A stretch of DNA of 64,000 nucleotides. It comes from Actinoplanes sp. M2I2. Its GTDB lineage: Bacteria; Actinomycetota; Actinomycetes; Mycobacteriales; Micromonosporaceae. Each line of letters starts with the position of its first letter. The first letter of the stretch is position 1. The notes under the pieces are model-generated. The model saw only the letters and a list, made by a program, of their open reading frames with translations. It made no database searches and was not told where the DNA came from. The position numbers and the translations under genes were made by a program. Location: NCBI RefSeq assembly GCF_023544445.1, contig NZ_JALPVJ010000012.1:186001-250000 (forward strand). The letters run 5' to 3'. This document shows, in pieces, positions 1 to 8,480 of the stretch.

Positions 1-652
1 CGTTGCGGCCCTTCGGATACGAGATGGCCCAGTCGCGGTGCTTCAGCAGCGGGTGGTTCGGTGCGATCTTGGCGAAGTCGGCGCCCGGGCCGACCGGGCC
101 GGGCTGCGTGCCGCGGTAGGGGTTGAACCAGGCGTGGAACTCGAGGTTGCGGGCGTGCGCCTCCCGCACCATGTAGTCGAGCGGGTCCCAGCCGGGCGAC
201 TTGCCGTCGCGCTTGCCGGTGAGCCATTCCGACCAGGGCGCGTACGCCGAAGGCCAGAACGCGTCGCCGCTCGGCCGCACATGCACGAAAATCGCGTTGT
301 GGCGCTGGGCCACCGCCAGGTCGAGCCAGCGCTGGTATTCGGCCTTGACCTGAGCCTGCGGCAGGCCCCGCCGGCTGGGGAAGTCGATGTTGGTCACCGT
401 CGTCAGCCACATGCCCCGCAGCTCACGGGCCGCACGCACCGGCACGGCGCCGCATCGGCCCTCGGTCCCGGGGATGGAAGCCCCGGGGGCGGAACCGGGC
501 CGGGACGACGCCGACGGCCAGGGCGCGCCGCCGACCGGGGTGGGCTCGTAGGTGGCCGCCCGGAGCAGCCCGAAGCCGAGCACCGACGTCGTCAGCAGAA
601 CCGCGACGACGACGAGGATCAGCCGTACGGAGGGGCGGGGGACGCGGAGCAT
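1..652 (-). CDS. GHL10-type (DUF187) glycosyl hydrolase-like exported protein, C-terminus cut by window edge
   Basis: Only the first 217 residues are inside the window; the frame stays open to the left edge. The ATG start at 652 is followed by basic residues and a hydrophobic anchor at about 9-30, then a Pro/Ser/Gly-rich linker to about residue 75. The folded part begins with RELRGMWLTTVTNIDFPS (77-93) and continues through IFVHVRPSGDAFWPS and EFHAWFNPYRGTQPG. This matches the N-terminal half of the GHL10 (DUF187) TIM-barrel family, where the conserved pattern is RGxWxxTVxNxDxPS, VRPxxDAxYxS and HAWxNPYR. The family is presumed to act on cell-envelope or extracellular glycans; the substrate is unknown. 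It is transcribed away from glgM, with about 50 bases between them. Confidence 0.8.
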   Translation of the reverse strand, partial: MLRVPRPSVRLILVVVAVLLTTSVLGFGLLRAATYEPTPVGGAPWPSASSRPGSAPGASIPGTEGRCGAVPVRAARELRGMWLTTVTNIDFPSRRGLPQAQVKAEYQRWLDLAVAQRHNAIFVHVRPSGDAFWPSAYAPWSEWLTGKRDGKSPGWDPLDYMVREAHARNLEFHAWFNPYRGTQPGPVGPGADFAKIAPNHPLLKHRDWAISYPKGRN

Positions 653-702
653 GGGGACCAGTGTGCCTTGCCCGGGCGACCGGTCACCCGGGCGGCGTCG
701 GC

Positions 703-1902
703 TCAGAGCACGGACCGGTAGACCGTCAGGGTTTCCTCGGCGATCCTCGACCAGCTGAACTTGTCAACCGCGCGCCGCCGGCCGGCCAGCCCCATCTCGC
801 GGGCCCGGGCCGGGTCGGAGAGCAGCTCGGTCAGGCCGGCCGCGAGATCGGCGACGAACTTGTCGGGGTCCACCGGCGTACCCGTGCCGTCCTGGACCTG
901 CTCGATCGGGACCAGCAGGCCGGTCTCGCCGTCGGCCACCACCTCGGGGATGCCCCCGGTCGCCGTGGCCACCACGGCCGTCTCGCAGGCCATCGCCTCG
1001 AGATTGACGATGCCCATCGGCTCGTAGACGGACGGGCATACGAAGACGGTGGCGTGCGTGAGCACCTGGATGACCTCGTGCTTGGGCAGCATCTCCTGCA
1101 CCCAGATGACACCGTGCTCGTCGCGCGCGGCGCGCAGCTCGTCGGCCAGCGCCTCGACCTCGGCCGCGATCTCCTTGGTGTCGGGCGCGCCGGCCAGCAG
1201 CACGATCTGCGCCTCGGGCGGCAGGAGACGGCAGGCCCGGAGCAGGTAGGGCAGGCCCTTCTGGCGGGTGATGCGGCCGACGAAGACCACGCTCGGCCGG
1301 TTGAGGTCGATGCCGAGGCGCTCGACGACGTCGGTCCGGCTGTCGGGGGCGTAGAGCGCGGTGTCGATGCCGTTGTAGACCACCTGGATCTTGGCCGGGT
1401 CGACCGACGGGTACGCCGTCAGCACATCCCGCTTCATGCCGCCGGACACCGCGATGACCGCGTCGGCGTTCTCGATCGCGACGCGCTCGCAGAACGACGA
1501 CAACGCGTAACCGCCGCCGAGCTGCTCGGCCTTCCACGGGCGCAGCGGCTCGAGGCTGTGGGTGGTGACGACGTGCGGGACCCCGTGCAGGAGCTTGGCG
1601 GTGTGGCCGGCGAAGTTCGCGTACCAGGTGTGGCTGTGCACGATGTCGGTGCCCTCGGTGCCGGCGGCGATCTCGAGGTCGACGCCCATCGTGCGCAGGG
1701 CCGCGTTCGCGCCCTTGAGCTCGGCCGGCTCGGGATAGGCCGTCACGCCGGGCTCGTCGCGGGGCGCGCCGAAGCAGTGCACCCGCACGTCGGCGAGATC
1801 GCGGAGGTCGCGGGTGAGGTATTCGAGGTGCACACCGGCGCCGCCGTACACCTCCGGCGGGTACTCCCGGCTGATGAGGTCCACGCGCAATCTGTCGGCC
1901 AC
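703..1902 (-). CDS. glgM: alpha-maltose-1-phosphate synthase / glycogen synthase (GT4)
   Basis: A 399-residue GT-B glycosyltransferase. The N-terminal domain begins RVDLISREYPPEVYGGAGVH, with the glycine-rich donor-site loop of actinobacterial glycogen synthases. The C-terminal domain has VVFVGRITRQKGLPYLLRA and the catalytic E-x7-E motif in EPMGIVNLEAMACETAVVA. It belongs to the actinobacterial GlgA/GlgM type, which in mycobacteria transfers glucose from ADP-glucose to glucose-1-phosphate to form maltose-1-phosphate for the GlgE route; older annotations call it glycogen synthase. It is divergent from glgC, which makes the ADP-glucose substrate, with 135 bases between the two starts, so a shared regulatory region is likely. 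The exact acceptor is inferred from the family. Confidence 0.9.
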   Translation of the reverse strand: MADRLRVDLISREYPPEVYGGAGVHLEYLTRDLRDLADVRVHCFGAPRDEPGVTAYPEPAELKGANAALRTMGVDLEIAAGTEGTDIVHSHTWYANFAGHTAKLLHGVPHVVTTHSLEPLRPWKAEQLGGGYALSSFCERVAIENADAVIAVSGGMKRDVLTAYPSVDPAKIQVVYNGIDTALYAPDSRTDVVERLGIDLNRPSVVFVGRITRQKGLPYLLRACRLLPPEAQIVLLAGAPDTKEIAAEVEALADELRAARDEHGVIWVQEMLPKHEVIQVLTHATVFVCPSVYEPMGIVNLEAMACETAVVATATGGIPEVVADGETGLLVPIEQVQDGTGTPVDPDKFVADLAAGLTELLSDPARAREMGLAGRRRAVDKFSWSRIAEETLTVYRSVL

Positions 1903-2037
1903 GCCCGCAGCCTAGTACTTGATCGGATGTCTCGCGCCCGGGGACCAAGATCAGTTACCCTGTCCGTCGCCGAGCTGACCCCGGCGAGTTCCCTTCTTCG
2001 GCTGGCGCTCCGGCTGGCGGAAAGTTAGCGTCCTTCC

Positions 2038-3270
2038 ATGGCTGTCAAGGTGCTTGCGATCGTTCTGGCCGGTGGCGAAGGAAAGCGCCTGATGCCCCTC
2101 ACGGCCGACCGGGCTAAGCCCGGCGTCCCGTTCGGCGGGATCTACCGGATGATCGACTTCGTGCTGTCGAATCTGGCCAACGGCGGTTATCTGAAGATCG
2201 TCGTGCTGACGCAGTACAAGTCTCACTCGCTCGACCGGCACATCTCCAAGACGTGGCGCATGTCGACGCTGCTCGGCAACTACGTCACGCCGGTGCCGGC
2301 CCAGCAGCGGCTCGGTCCCCGATGGTTCGCCGGCTCGGCCGACGCCATCTACCAGAGCCTCAACCTGATCAACGACGAGTCGCCCGACTACGTCATCGTG
2401 TTCGGCGCCGACCACATCTACCGCATGGACCCGAAGCAGATGGTCAACGACCACATCGCCTCGGGCGCCGCCGTCACGGTGGCCGGCATCCGGCAGCCCA
2501 AGTCGCTGTCCGACCAGTTCGGCGTCATCGACGTGGCCGAGGACGGCAAGCGGATCAAGGCCTTCCGCGAGAAGCCCAAGGAGGTCGACGGGCTGCCCGA
2601 CTCGCCCGACGAGATCTACGCGTCGATGGGCAACTACGTCTTCACCACGCGGGCGCTGTGCGAGGCGGTCACCAAGGACGCCAAGGACCCCGACAGCAAG
2701 CACGACATGGGCGGCAACATCATCCCGATGCTCGTCGAGCGGGGCGAGGCCAACGTCTACGACTTCCGCGACAACGCGGTTCCCGGCAGCAGCGATCGCG
2801 ACCGCGGCTACTGGCGCGACGTGGGAACGCTCGACTCGTTCTACGACGCCCACATGGATCTGATCGCCACCGAGCCGATCTTCAACCTCTACAACCACGA
2901 CTGGCCGATCTTCACGAACTACGGGTCGTGGCCGCCGGCCAAGTTCGTGCACGGGTACGACGACCGGCAGGGCCGTTCCATCGAGTCGATGATCTCGCCC
3001 GGCGTGGTCGTCTCCGGCGCGCTGGTCGAACGGTCGGTGATCTCGCCGAACGTCCGGGTCAACTCGTGGGCCCACGTCGAGGGGTCGGTGCTCATGGAGG
3101 GCGTCAAGGTGGGCCGGCGCTCGATCATCCGCAACGCGATCGTCGACAAGAACGTCGTCGTGCCCGAGGGCGCCCAGATCGGTGTCGATCTCGATCGCGA
3201 CCGCAAGCTCTACACGGTCTCCGACAACGGGGTCGTCGTCATCGGCAAGGGCCAGAAGATCGAGCTCTGA
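2038..3270 (+). CDS. glgC: glucose-1-phosphate adenylyltransferase
   Basis: A 410-residue ADP-glucose pyrophosphorylase that makes ADP-glucose from ATP and glucose-1-phosphate, the committed step of glycogen synthesis. The N-terminal nucleotidyltransferase signature [20 protein letters not shown] begins at residue 7, followed by KPGVPFGG. The substrate-site segment [18 protein letters not shown] is present. The C-terminal part has left-handed beta-helix spacing ([31 protein letters not shown]). Length is normal for the family. It is divergent from glgM and convergent with the AraC gene, with only about 15 bases between the two ends. Confidence 0.95.
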   Translation: MAVKVLAIVLAGGEGKRLMPLTADRAKPGVPFGGIYRMIDFVLSNLANGGYLKIVVLTQYKSHSLDRHISKTWRMSTLLGNYVTPVPAQQRLGPRWFAGSADAIYQSLNLINDESPDYVIVFGADHIYRMDPKQMVNDHIASGAAVTVAGIRQPKSLSDQFGVIDVAEDGKRIKAFREKPKEVDGLPDSPDEIYASMGNYVFTTRALCEAVTKDAKDPDSKHDMGGNIIPMLVERGEANVYDFRDNAVPGSSDRDRGYWRDVGTLDSFYDAHMDLIATEPIFNLYNHDWPIFTNYGSWPPAKFVHGYDDRQGRSIESMISPGVVVSGALVERSVISPNVRVNSWAHVEGSVLMEGVKVGRRSIIRNAIVDKNVVVPEGAQIGVDLDRDRKLYTVSDNGVVVIGKGQKIEL

Positions 3271-3285
3271 GCCCCTCCCCCGGGG

Positions 3286-4299
3286 TCAGCGCCGCTCCCG
3301 CAGCGTCTGCGACGGGGGCACTCCGTACCGGGCCCGGTAGGCGCCGGCGAACCGTCCGAGGTGGGTGAAACCCCAGCGGTAGGCCACCTCGGACACGTTC
3401 ACCTGCCACGGGTCCGAACGCGACAACTCGGCGTGCACCCCGTCGAGGCGCAGCCGGCGCAGGTAGGTCAGCGGTGACATGCCCACGTGCTGGCGGAACG
3501 ACTCCTGCAGCACCCGCACCCCCACCCCGGCGATCGAGGCCAGCTCGGTGGCGCTGAACGGCCGCCACGGCTCGGCGTGCATCGCGTCGAGGGTGCGCTT
3601 GACCGTGCGCGGCCGATTGGGCCCGCGCATCCCGGCCGGCTCCTCGCCGTACGGGTGCTCGACCGTCAGGGCGAGGCCGCTGACCACCATGTCCCGCCAG
3701 CGGGCGGCCATCCGCGGCTGCGCGGTCAGGCCCCGGCCCCGCATCAGCTCGCCGAAGAACAACCGGACGAGCGACACCCACGTACGCCCCGGCGCGTCGG
3801 CCACGCTGAAGCTGTCACCCAGCAGCAGCGGGCTGACGATCTGCTGGTCGAGCGCCGCGTCCAGCTCGCGTTCCAGCGTGGCCCGCTCGACCTTGACGCT
3901 GAGCAGCCGGCAGTCGCCCGGCCAGGCCAGATCGATGTCGCCGACCGGGCGGTAGACGGCGGCCCGGGTGCGGTCGGCCACCACGGTCGTGCCGCGGTGG
4001 CGCGACTGCAGGACGCCGCTGAGCGGGGCCAGGACGTGGTAGGACGTCTCGAGGTCGGCGATCGCGACGCGGATGTCCGTGCCGTAACTGATCTCGCCCA
4101 CGGTGATCGGTCCGAGGCTCACCACGTCACCCTGGAAGGCGAACGTGGCCCGGTCGCCGACCGGGTCGACCCGCAACGGGCCGTAGAACATGCGGCGGCA
4201 GAAGGCCCGCGCCTCGTCCACATCGGTCGTCGTGAGGGAGAAGTGCACGGCCGCGTCGGTGCCGGGTGATTCGGGACGAGCCTGGTGGACGCCGACCAT
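3286..4299 (-). CDS. AraC-family transcriptional regulator
   Basis: A 337-residue regulator starting MVGVHQARPESPG. An N-terminal cupin-like sensor domain of the AraC_binding_2 type spans about residues 20-200, and a C-terminal AraC/XylS double helix-turn-helix about 230-335. The latter shows FSATELASIAGVGVRVLQESFRQHVGMSPLTYLRRLRL and a second helix pair ending in YRWGFTHLGRFAGAYRARYG. The ligand is unknown. The frame is open further upstream, but that extension reads through the neighbouring gene's coding region, so the ATG at 4299 was chosen. It follows the DUF4331 operon on the same strand after 26 bases and may be read from it. Confidence 0.9.
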   Translation of the reverse strand: MVGVHQARPESPGTDAAVHFSLTTTDVDEARAFCRRMFYGPLRVDPVGDRATFAFQGDVVSLGPITVGEISYGTDIRVAIADLETSYHVLAPLSGVLQSRHRGTTVVADRTRAAVYRPVGDIDLAWPGDCRLLSVKVERATLERELDAALDQQIVSPLLLGDSFSVADAPGRTWVSLVRLFFGELMRGRGLTAQPRMAARWRDMVVSGLALTVEHPYGEEPAGMRGPNRPRTVKRTLDAMHAEPWRPFSATELASIAGVGVRVLQESFRQHVGMSPLTYLRRLRLDGVHAELSRSDPWQVNVSEVAYRWGFTHLGRFAGAYRARYGVPPSQTLRERR

Positions 4300-4325
4300 G
4301 GCGTCCACCCTAGACCCGACGGTTC

Positions 4326-4667
4326 CTAGGCGGCGGCGACGGCCACCGGCCAGAGGAACTCGGCGACCCCGCCGCCGGGCACCTCGATCTCGCCCAGCGG
4401 CGTGACCGGGTTGTCCCAGACGGTGTAGCGCCCCTCGGGCAGGCTGTCGAGCACCACGCTGTAGCAGACACCGCCCCACACGTAGCGGGCACGGACCGCC
4501 GCGTGCGTCCGGCGGGCCGGGTCGTCGACCGGGCTGACCTCGATCTCCCGGCCGTGCATCCGGCCCGGGGTGTTGATGATCAGCGCGCCGACGCCGGCGC
4601 CGATGTTGAGCATGACCGTGCCCTGCCCCGAGGGGGTCATGCTGTGCCAGCCGTGGTCCTGCGTCAT
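4326..4667 (-). CDS. conserved hypothetical protein, last gene of DUF4331 operon
   Basis: A 113-residue soluble protein with no signal peptide, beginning MTQDHGWHSM. It has a compact beta-rich pattern: GTVMLNIGAGVGALIINTP, GREIEVSP, RTHAAVRARYV, YSVVLDSLPEGRYTVWDNP and GEIEVPGGGVAEFLW. Its ATG overlaps the stop of the DUF4331 gene as ATGA, so the two are probably translationally coupled. I recall similar short beta-rich proteins in other actinobacteria but know no demonstrated function. The coupling is the best hint: it may act with DUF4331. Confidence 0.75.
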   Translation of the reverse strand: MTQDHGWHSMTPSGQGTVMLNIGAGVGALIINTPGRMHGREIEVSPVDDPARRTHAAVRARYVWGGVCYSVVLDSLPEGRYTVWDNPVTPLGEIEVPGGGVAEFLWPVAVAAA

Positions 4668-6058
4668 GTCGGGTTGCCGAATCCGTCGAAGGGGGTGCCG
4701 AGGTAGGGGAACTTCTTGAGCAGGCCGGCGCTCGCGTCCTTGATGCTGAGGCCCTGCTCGACCAGCGCGGCCGCGGCGTCCGGCTCGAAGTCCTTCTCGA
4801 CCAGCGGGAGGGTCGCGCCGGCGATGGCCCGCAGCGAGATCGACACGACGTCGTCGGCGATGCGCCGCCCGTTCGGGAAGCCGGCCAGGTCGCCGCCGAC
4901 CACGCCGAACTTGTTCGGCTCCTTCGCCGGCGGGATGGCGGTGTTCAGGCGCAGCATGTCGGCCTGCACCTCGCCGGTGTTGTTCTGGAAGTTCTCGATG
5001 ATCCCGTCCGGGATGCCGGTCAGCAGGATCGCGACCAGGTCGGCGCGGGGGTCGCCCTGCTTGTCGCGCGCGGCGAGCTTGTCGAACAGACCCGGGTAGA
5101 GCACCGGCAGCAGCGTCTGCAGCTCCGGCTTCTCGACGAACTGGGCGAAGCGCTTGTCCTCGGCCGGGGGCAGGCTGTTCCACCTGTCCTTCTCGGCCAT
5201 CGGCACGATGACCTCGTTGAACAGCGGGTTGCCGAGGCGGGAGACCTGCACCTGCGGCCCGACCACGACGTCGTCGTTCGCCTTGTCGCCGTTGCGCACC
5301 TGCACCTGGCGGCGGCTCGCGGAGGTCCACACGCCGATGACCGCGCCCGGGTCGCGCCCGCGGACCTTCTTCTTGCCCTCCCGGCGTACGGCCTGAAGCG
5401 GCACCTGGATGGCGATGCTGTGCACGTTGAGCTTGTCGGTCGCGTTGACCGCCTTGCCGGCGTAGTTGAACAGGGTCTGCCCGACAAGGTGCTTGTCCTG
5501 GAACGGGCGCAACGTGCCCAGGTCGAAGATCGCGCCCAGGTCGACGAAGAACGCGTCGGCGCGCTGGCCGGCGAACACCTTCTCCCCGGTCTTGAGCTGC
5601 GCCACTGCGTCGGCGGCGAGGCCCTCGTAGTCGGCGATGGAGAGCTTGCCGACGTTGCACGGCGGGCAGGGCAGGCGCTTGGCCAGGACGGTGCTCTTCC
5701 CGTACGCGTCGACCTTGGTCACCGAGAAGAACTGCCGGCGGTTCCAGTTCTCGCTGTCGAGCGACTCGATCGGGCCGGTGTTGTAGAGGAACGTCTTGTC
5801 GTTGCGCAGCTCGGTGCGGAACCGGAACTGGTACGTCACATCGGGGCGGGCGTCGCCGTTCGAGTCGATGTGGATCTCGTAGAGCACGTCGTCGCCGAAC
5901 TCGAAGAAGTTCGGGCCACTGGCCGGAAGCTGCAGCGGCACGTAGTTGGCGATGATCGTCACGGTGTCCGGGTCGTCCGGGCTGACGAACGCGTACAGAT
6001 CGGAGCTGTCGGCCACCGGATCCTTGCTGATCTCGGGAGCCTCACGGTGTGATGACAC
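4664..6058 (-). CDS. DUF4331 family protein
   Basis: A 464-residue protein starting with GTG (SSHREAPEISKDP), preceded by a good ribosome binding site (GGGGAGGA, six bases before the GTG). The start SSHREAPxIxxDPxADxxDLYAF is the hallmark of DUF4331. Further conserved segments are YVPLQLPASGPNFFEF, LYEIHIDSNGDARPDVTYQF and NVHSIAIQVPL. The longer frame upstream lacks this family fit and overlaps the preceding gene. No signal peptide is visible in the chosen form. It is the middle gene of an operon: Tat protein, DUF4331, 113-residue protein. Function is unknown; the family is common in actinobacteria and sometimes carries Asp/Asn-rich, possibly metal-binding, stretches. Confidence 0.88.
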   Translation of the reverse strand: MSSHREAPEISKDPVADSSDLYAFVSPDDPDTVTIIANYVPLQLPASGPNFFEFGDDVLYEIHIDSNGDARPDVTYQFRFRTELRNDKTFLYNTGPIESLDSENWNRRQFFSVTKVDAYGKSTVLAKRLPCPPCNVGKLSIADYEGLAADAVAQLKTGEKVFAGQRADAFFVDLGAIFDLGTLRPFQDKHLVGQTLFNYAGKAVNATDKLNVHSIAIQVPLQAVRREGKKKVRGRDPGAVIGVWTSASRRQVQVRNGDKANDDVVVGPQVQVSRLGNPLFNEVIVPMAEKDRWNSLPPAEDKRFAQFVEKPELQTLLPVLYPGLFDKLAARDKQGDPRADLVAILLTGIPDGIIENFQNNTGEVQADMLRLNTAIPPAKEPNKFGVVGGDLAGFPNGRRIADDVVSISLRAIAGATLPLVEKDFEPDAAAALVEQGLSIKDASAGLLKKFPYLGTPFDGFGNPT

Positions 6059-6071
6059 GGAAATCCTCCCC

Positions 6072-6338
6072 TCAGCCCTGAGCCGACTTGAGCAGCTTGG
6101 CGGCGAGCTTCTTGTCGGTGAGCGTGGTCCTGGAACCGCCGGCGAACACGTCGAACGTGCCCTTCTCGGCGTCCCGCAGCGACAGCACCAGCGGCCCGGC
6201 GCCCGACGTCTCACCGGACTCGCCGGCCAGGCTCAGCCCGGCCACGCCGGCCACCGAGACCCCGACACCGGCGGTGGCGGCGATCGCCAGGACGCGGCGG
6301 CGGTTCACGCCTCGGTGACCGTAACGAACTCGACTCAT
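6072..6338 (-). CDS. small Tat-signal protein heading the DUF4331 operon
   Basis: An 88-residue protein. The N-terminus MSRVRYGHRGVNRRRVLAIAA followed by an Ala/Gly/Val-rich core to about residue 38 looks like a twin-arginine export signal or a basic-residue signal anchor. The mature part of about 50 residues contains GPLVLSLRDAEKGTFDVFAGG and a Lys/Leu-rich tail. It ends 13 bases before the DUF4331 GTG, so the two should be co-transcribed. A sigma-L-like promoter lies 60 bases upstream (6399-6426). Its role is unknown; it may be an exported partner of DUF4331. Confidence 0.75.
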   Translation of the reverse strand: MSRVRYGHRGVNRRRVLAIAATAGVGVSVAGVAGLSLAGESGETSGAGPLVLSLRDAEKGTFDVFAGGSRTTLTDKKLAAKLLKSAQG

Positions 6339-6398
6339 GCTCGGCCTTTCGTGTTTCCTGCGAGGGAACGGGACCTGCTTGCGATGTCGACGCTCATC

Positions 6399-6426
6399 AG
6401 TACGAGACGCGAACCCTTGCGGTTCA
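6399..6426 (-). promoter_or_regulatory. ECF (sigma-L-like) promoter for the DUF4331 operon
   Basis: Read on the minus strand: TGAACC, 16 bases, CGTACT. The same arrangement occurs at 7359-7386 and 32002-32029, with a variant -10 at 13025-13052. The -35 overlaps the 3' end of the monooxygenase gene. The form matches the sigma-L consensus reported for Mycobacterium tuberculosis (TGAACC and CGT...). Assignment to a particular sigma factor is inference. Confidence 0.5.
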
Positions 6427-7350
6427 ACGGTTTTCGCGACGTTTGCGAAGAAGGACCCCGGCGCCGGCCCAGGCGACGGCGGCGAACCCTGCGAGGAGCG
6501 CGCCGGCGACGATCCAGTGACCCAGAGTCACCTTGCTGGTGTCGCTGACCGGCTGGAGGGCCTGCGGGGAACGGCTCGGTGCGGGCTCCGCCGTCGCCTT
6601 CACGACCGCCGGGGCGGTGGTCGCCGTCCTGACGGCGGGCTTCACTGCCGGGGACTTCGGGACTGCCGCCCGCGTCGTCGCCGCGGGCGCCTTCTTCGTC
6701 TCCGCCTTGGTCTCGGCCTTGGCCTTGGCCGGGGGGAACACCAGATCGGAACACGAGTAATACGTGTCCGGGGTCCGCGAGGTCTCCCAGACGATGTAGA
6801 GGATGTGCCGCCCGGTCCGGCCCGCCGGCAACGTGGCCTTCAGCTCGTACGCTCCGTCCTCCAGCGACGGGTCGGTGACCGAGGCGAGCGGCTTGCCGCC
6901 GAGGTCGGCCCAGGTGAGGCGCGCGCCCGGGTCGTACCCGGCCCTGGTCAGGAAGATCCGGAACTCCCCGGCGTGCGGGATGGTCGCCCGGTAGCGGATC
7001 TTCAGCGTCTGCCCGGCGGTCACCCTGGTGGCCGGGAAGTCGTCGCGCGGCAGGTCGAGGCCCTTGAAGGCGGCCAGTCCCCCGCTGCAGAGCTTGCCGT
7101 CGGGCACCACCTGGCTGTCCTTGCCGCCGACGTTCGCGATCCGCAGGTTGTCGAAAGTGCCGAAGCCACGACCGTTCGCGGAACGGGCGGCCCGGCAGGC
7201 CGCGTTGCCGGTGTCCACACCGCCGGAGGCGCAGGCCGCCGTCCGGCTGATCGGCGTGGTCGGCGACCCGTGCGCCCTGGCCGGAGCGGGAGCGAGCGCG
7301 GTCACGGCGGCGACCGCCAGTGCCACGGCGGCCAGACGATGAATCCTCAC
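6424..7350 (-). CDS. AA10 lytic polysaccharide monooxygenase with C-terminal membrane anchor
   Basis: A 308-residue exported protein with a GTG start. The signal peptide (residues 1-26) ends in APARA, so the mature protein begins with His27 (HGSPTTPISR), the N-terminal copper ligand of AA10 enzymes. The second histidine-brace residue is most likely His126 (IPHAGEF). The family pattern continues with YELKATLPAGRTGRHILYIVWE and DTYYSCSDLVF. After residue 200 there is an Ala/Lys/Pro/Thr linker, then a transmembrane helix at about 275-300 and the basic tail LLRKRRENR. AA10 enzymes oxidatively cleave chitin or cellulose; here the anchor suggests action at the cell's own surface. A promoter-like element ends eight bases before the GTG, so the mRNA is probably leaderless. 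Confidence 0.88.
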   Translation of the reverse strand: MRIHRLAAVALAVAAVTALAPAPARAHGSPTTPISRTAACASGGVDTGNAACRAARSANGRGFGTFDNLRIANVGGKDSQVVPDGKLCSGGLAAFKGLDLPRDDFPATRVTAGQTLKIRYRATIPHAGEFRIFLTRAGYDPGARLTWADLGGKPLASVTDPSLEDGAYELKATLPAGRTGRHILYIVWETSRTPDTYYSCSDLVFPPAKAKAETKAETKKAPAATTRAAVPKSPAVKPAVRTATTAPAVVKATAEPAPSRSPQALQPVSDTSKVTLGHWIVAGALLAGFAAVAWAGAGVLLRKRRENR

Positions 7351-7358
7351 GATCGCGT

Positions 7359-7386
7359 AGTACGGATGAAACCCGTGAGTCGTTCA
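7359..7386 (-). promoter_or_regulatory. ECF (sigma-L-like) promoter for the monooxygenase, leaderless
   Basis: Minus-strand reading: TGAACG, 16 bases, CGTACT, then eight bases to the GTG at 7350. No ribosome binding site fits in that gap, so transcription probably begins at or next to the start codon. It matches the elements before the DUF4331 operon and the giant gene. Confidence 0.5.
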
Positions 7387-7460
7387 GCACGTCCGTCACC
7401 GGCGGTGACGGCCCGTGTGATTGCATGGCGGGGCTCGAGAAGTCAACGAATGGAGTTCCC

Positions 7461-7829
7461 ATGGACAAGCCCGACGTCGGTCCGATCGAGGGCGCGCCCC
7501 CGGCCGACCTCGTGATCGAGGACATCACCGTCGGCGAGGGGCCCGAGGCGAAGCCCGGTCAGTACGTCAGCGTCCACTACGTGGGCGTGGCGCACTCGAC
7601 GGGCCGCGAGTTCGACGCCTCCTACAACCGTGGCGAGCCCTTCGCCTTCCCGCTCGGCGGCGGCCAGGTCATCGCCGGCTGGGACCAGGGTGTGGTCGGC
7701 ATGAAGGTGGGCGGCCGTCGCCGGCTGACCATCCCGGCTCACCTCGGCTACGGCGCGCAGGGCGCCGGCGGCGTCATCAAGCCGAACGAGACCCTGATCT
7801 TCGTGGTCGACCTCCTCGGCGTGCAGTGA
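7461..7829 (+). CDS. FKBP-type peptidyl-prolyl cis-trans isomerase
   Basis: A 122-residue single-domain FKBP without signal peptide, so cytoplasmic. Motifs: GQYVSVHYVGVAHSTGREFDAS, then FPLGGGQVIAGWDQGVVGMK and GGRRRLTIPAHLGYG, ending in LIFVVDLLGV. Key active-site residues Tyr, Phe, Asp (EFDAS), Val-Ile (GQVIAGW) and Trp are present. The ATG at 7461 has a GGAG ribosome binding site six bases upstream. The frame is open further upstream, but that region has no family similarity. It catalyses proline isomerisation and assists folding; single gene, convergent with a GNAT gene. Confidence 0.95.
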   Translation: MDKPDVGPIEGAPPADLVIEDITVGEGPEAKPGQYVSVHYVGVAHSTGREFDASYNRGEPFAFPLGGGQVIAGWDQGVVGMKVGGRRRLTIPAHLGYGAQGAGGVIKPNETLIFVVDLLGVQ

Positions 7830-7860
7830 CCCGCTGCCCCTAGGAAGCCGCACGGGCGAC

Positions 7861-7886
7861 GCGGCGCTGCTCCCGGGCAGCGCCGC
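7861..7886. terminator. bidirectional hairpin between FKBP and GNAT genes
   Basis: GCGGCGCTGC and GCAGCGCCGC form a perfect ten-pair stem around a six-base loop. It lies between two converging genes (ends at 7829 and 7891), so it could serve both. No T-run follows. Confidence 0.55.
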
Positions 7887-7890
7887 GGCG

Positions 7891-8391
7891 TCAGGGGGCG
7901 AGGTGGGCGTACATGATGTGCAGGCCGACCCGGCCGTGGGACGGATGGGCGAAGGCGCCGGGGACGGTGCCGACGATCTCGAAGCCCTCGCGCAGGTAGA
8001 GCTCCACGGCCGACTTGTTGGACTCGGCCACGGCGTTGAACTGCATGCCGGCGTAGCCGCGCCGGCGGGCCCACTCCAGGGCGAAACGCACCAGCGCCGT
8101 GCCCACCCCGCGGCCCCGGCTGATCGGCGCCACCATGAAGCTGGCCGTGGCCACGTGCGACCCGGGGCCGGGGCGGTTGGTGCCGACCTTCGCGGTGCCG
8201 AGGATCTCGTCGCCGTCCAGCGCGACCACGGTCTCGCCGGGCGGGGCCTCGAGCCACGTCGCCCGGGCCTCCCGCTCGGTCATGGCCGGGTCGTAGGTGA
8301 AGGTGTCGGCCGCGCGGACCACCGGCCGCACGATCTCCCACACCTGAGGCCAGTCGGACTCGGTGAACTGCCGGATCTGCACGATGCGCAC
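7891..8391 (-). CDS. GNAT family N-acetyltransferase
   Basis: A 166-residue GNAT beginning RIVQIRQFTESDWPQVWEI. The acetyl-CoA binding motif A is seen as SFMVAPISRGRGVGTALV (R-G-x-G-x-G/A), followed by MQFNAVAESNKSAVELYLREGFEIVGTVPGAF. That pattern resembles the L-amino-acid/PAT subgroup (NxxSxxLYxxxGF). The substrate cannot be assigned. The start is GTG at 8391 with GGGGAGGAG about 14 bases upstream; a second in-frame GTG four codons later is possible. Confidence 0.85.
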   Translation of the reverse strand: MRIVQIRQFTESDWPQVWEIVRPVVRAADTFTYDPAMTEREARATWLEAPPGETVVALDGDEILGTAKVGTNRPGPGSHVATASFMVAPISRGRGVGTALVRFALEWARRRGYAGMQFNAVAESNKSAVELYLREGFEIVGTVPGAFAHPSHGRVGLHIMYAHLAP

Positions 8392-8480
8392 GTTACTCAG
8401 TCTTCTCCTCCCCGGGTGGGCGAATCGACGGCGGGGGCGCTCTCAGCGCCCTGACAGCCGGGACGGTCCAGGATCCGGGC

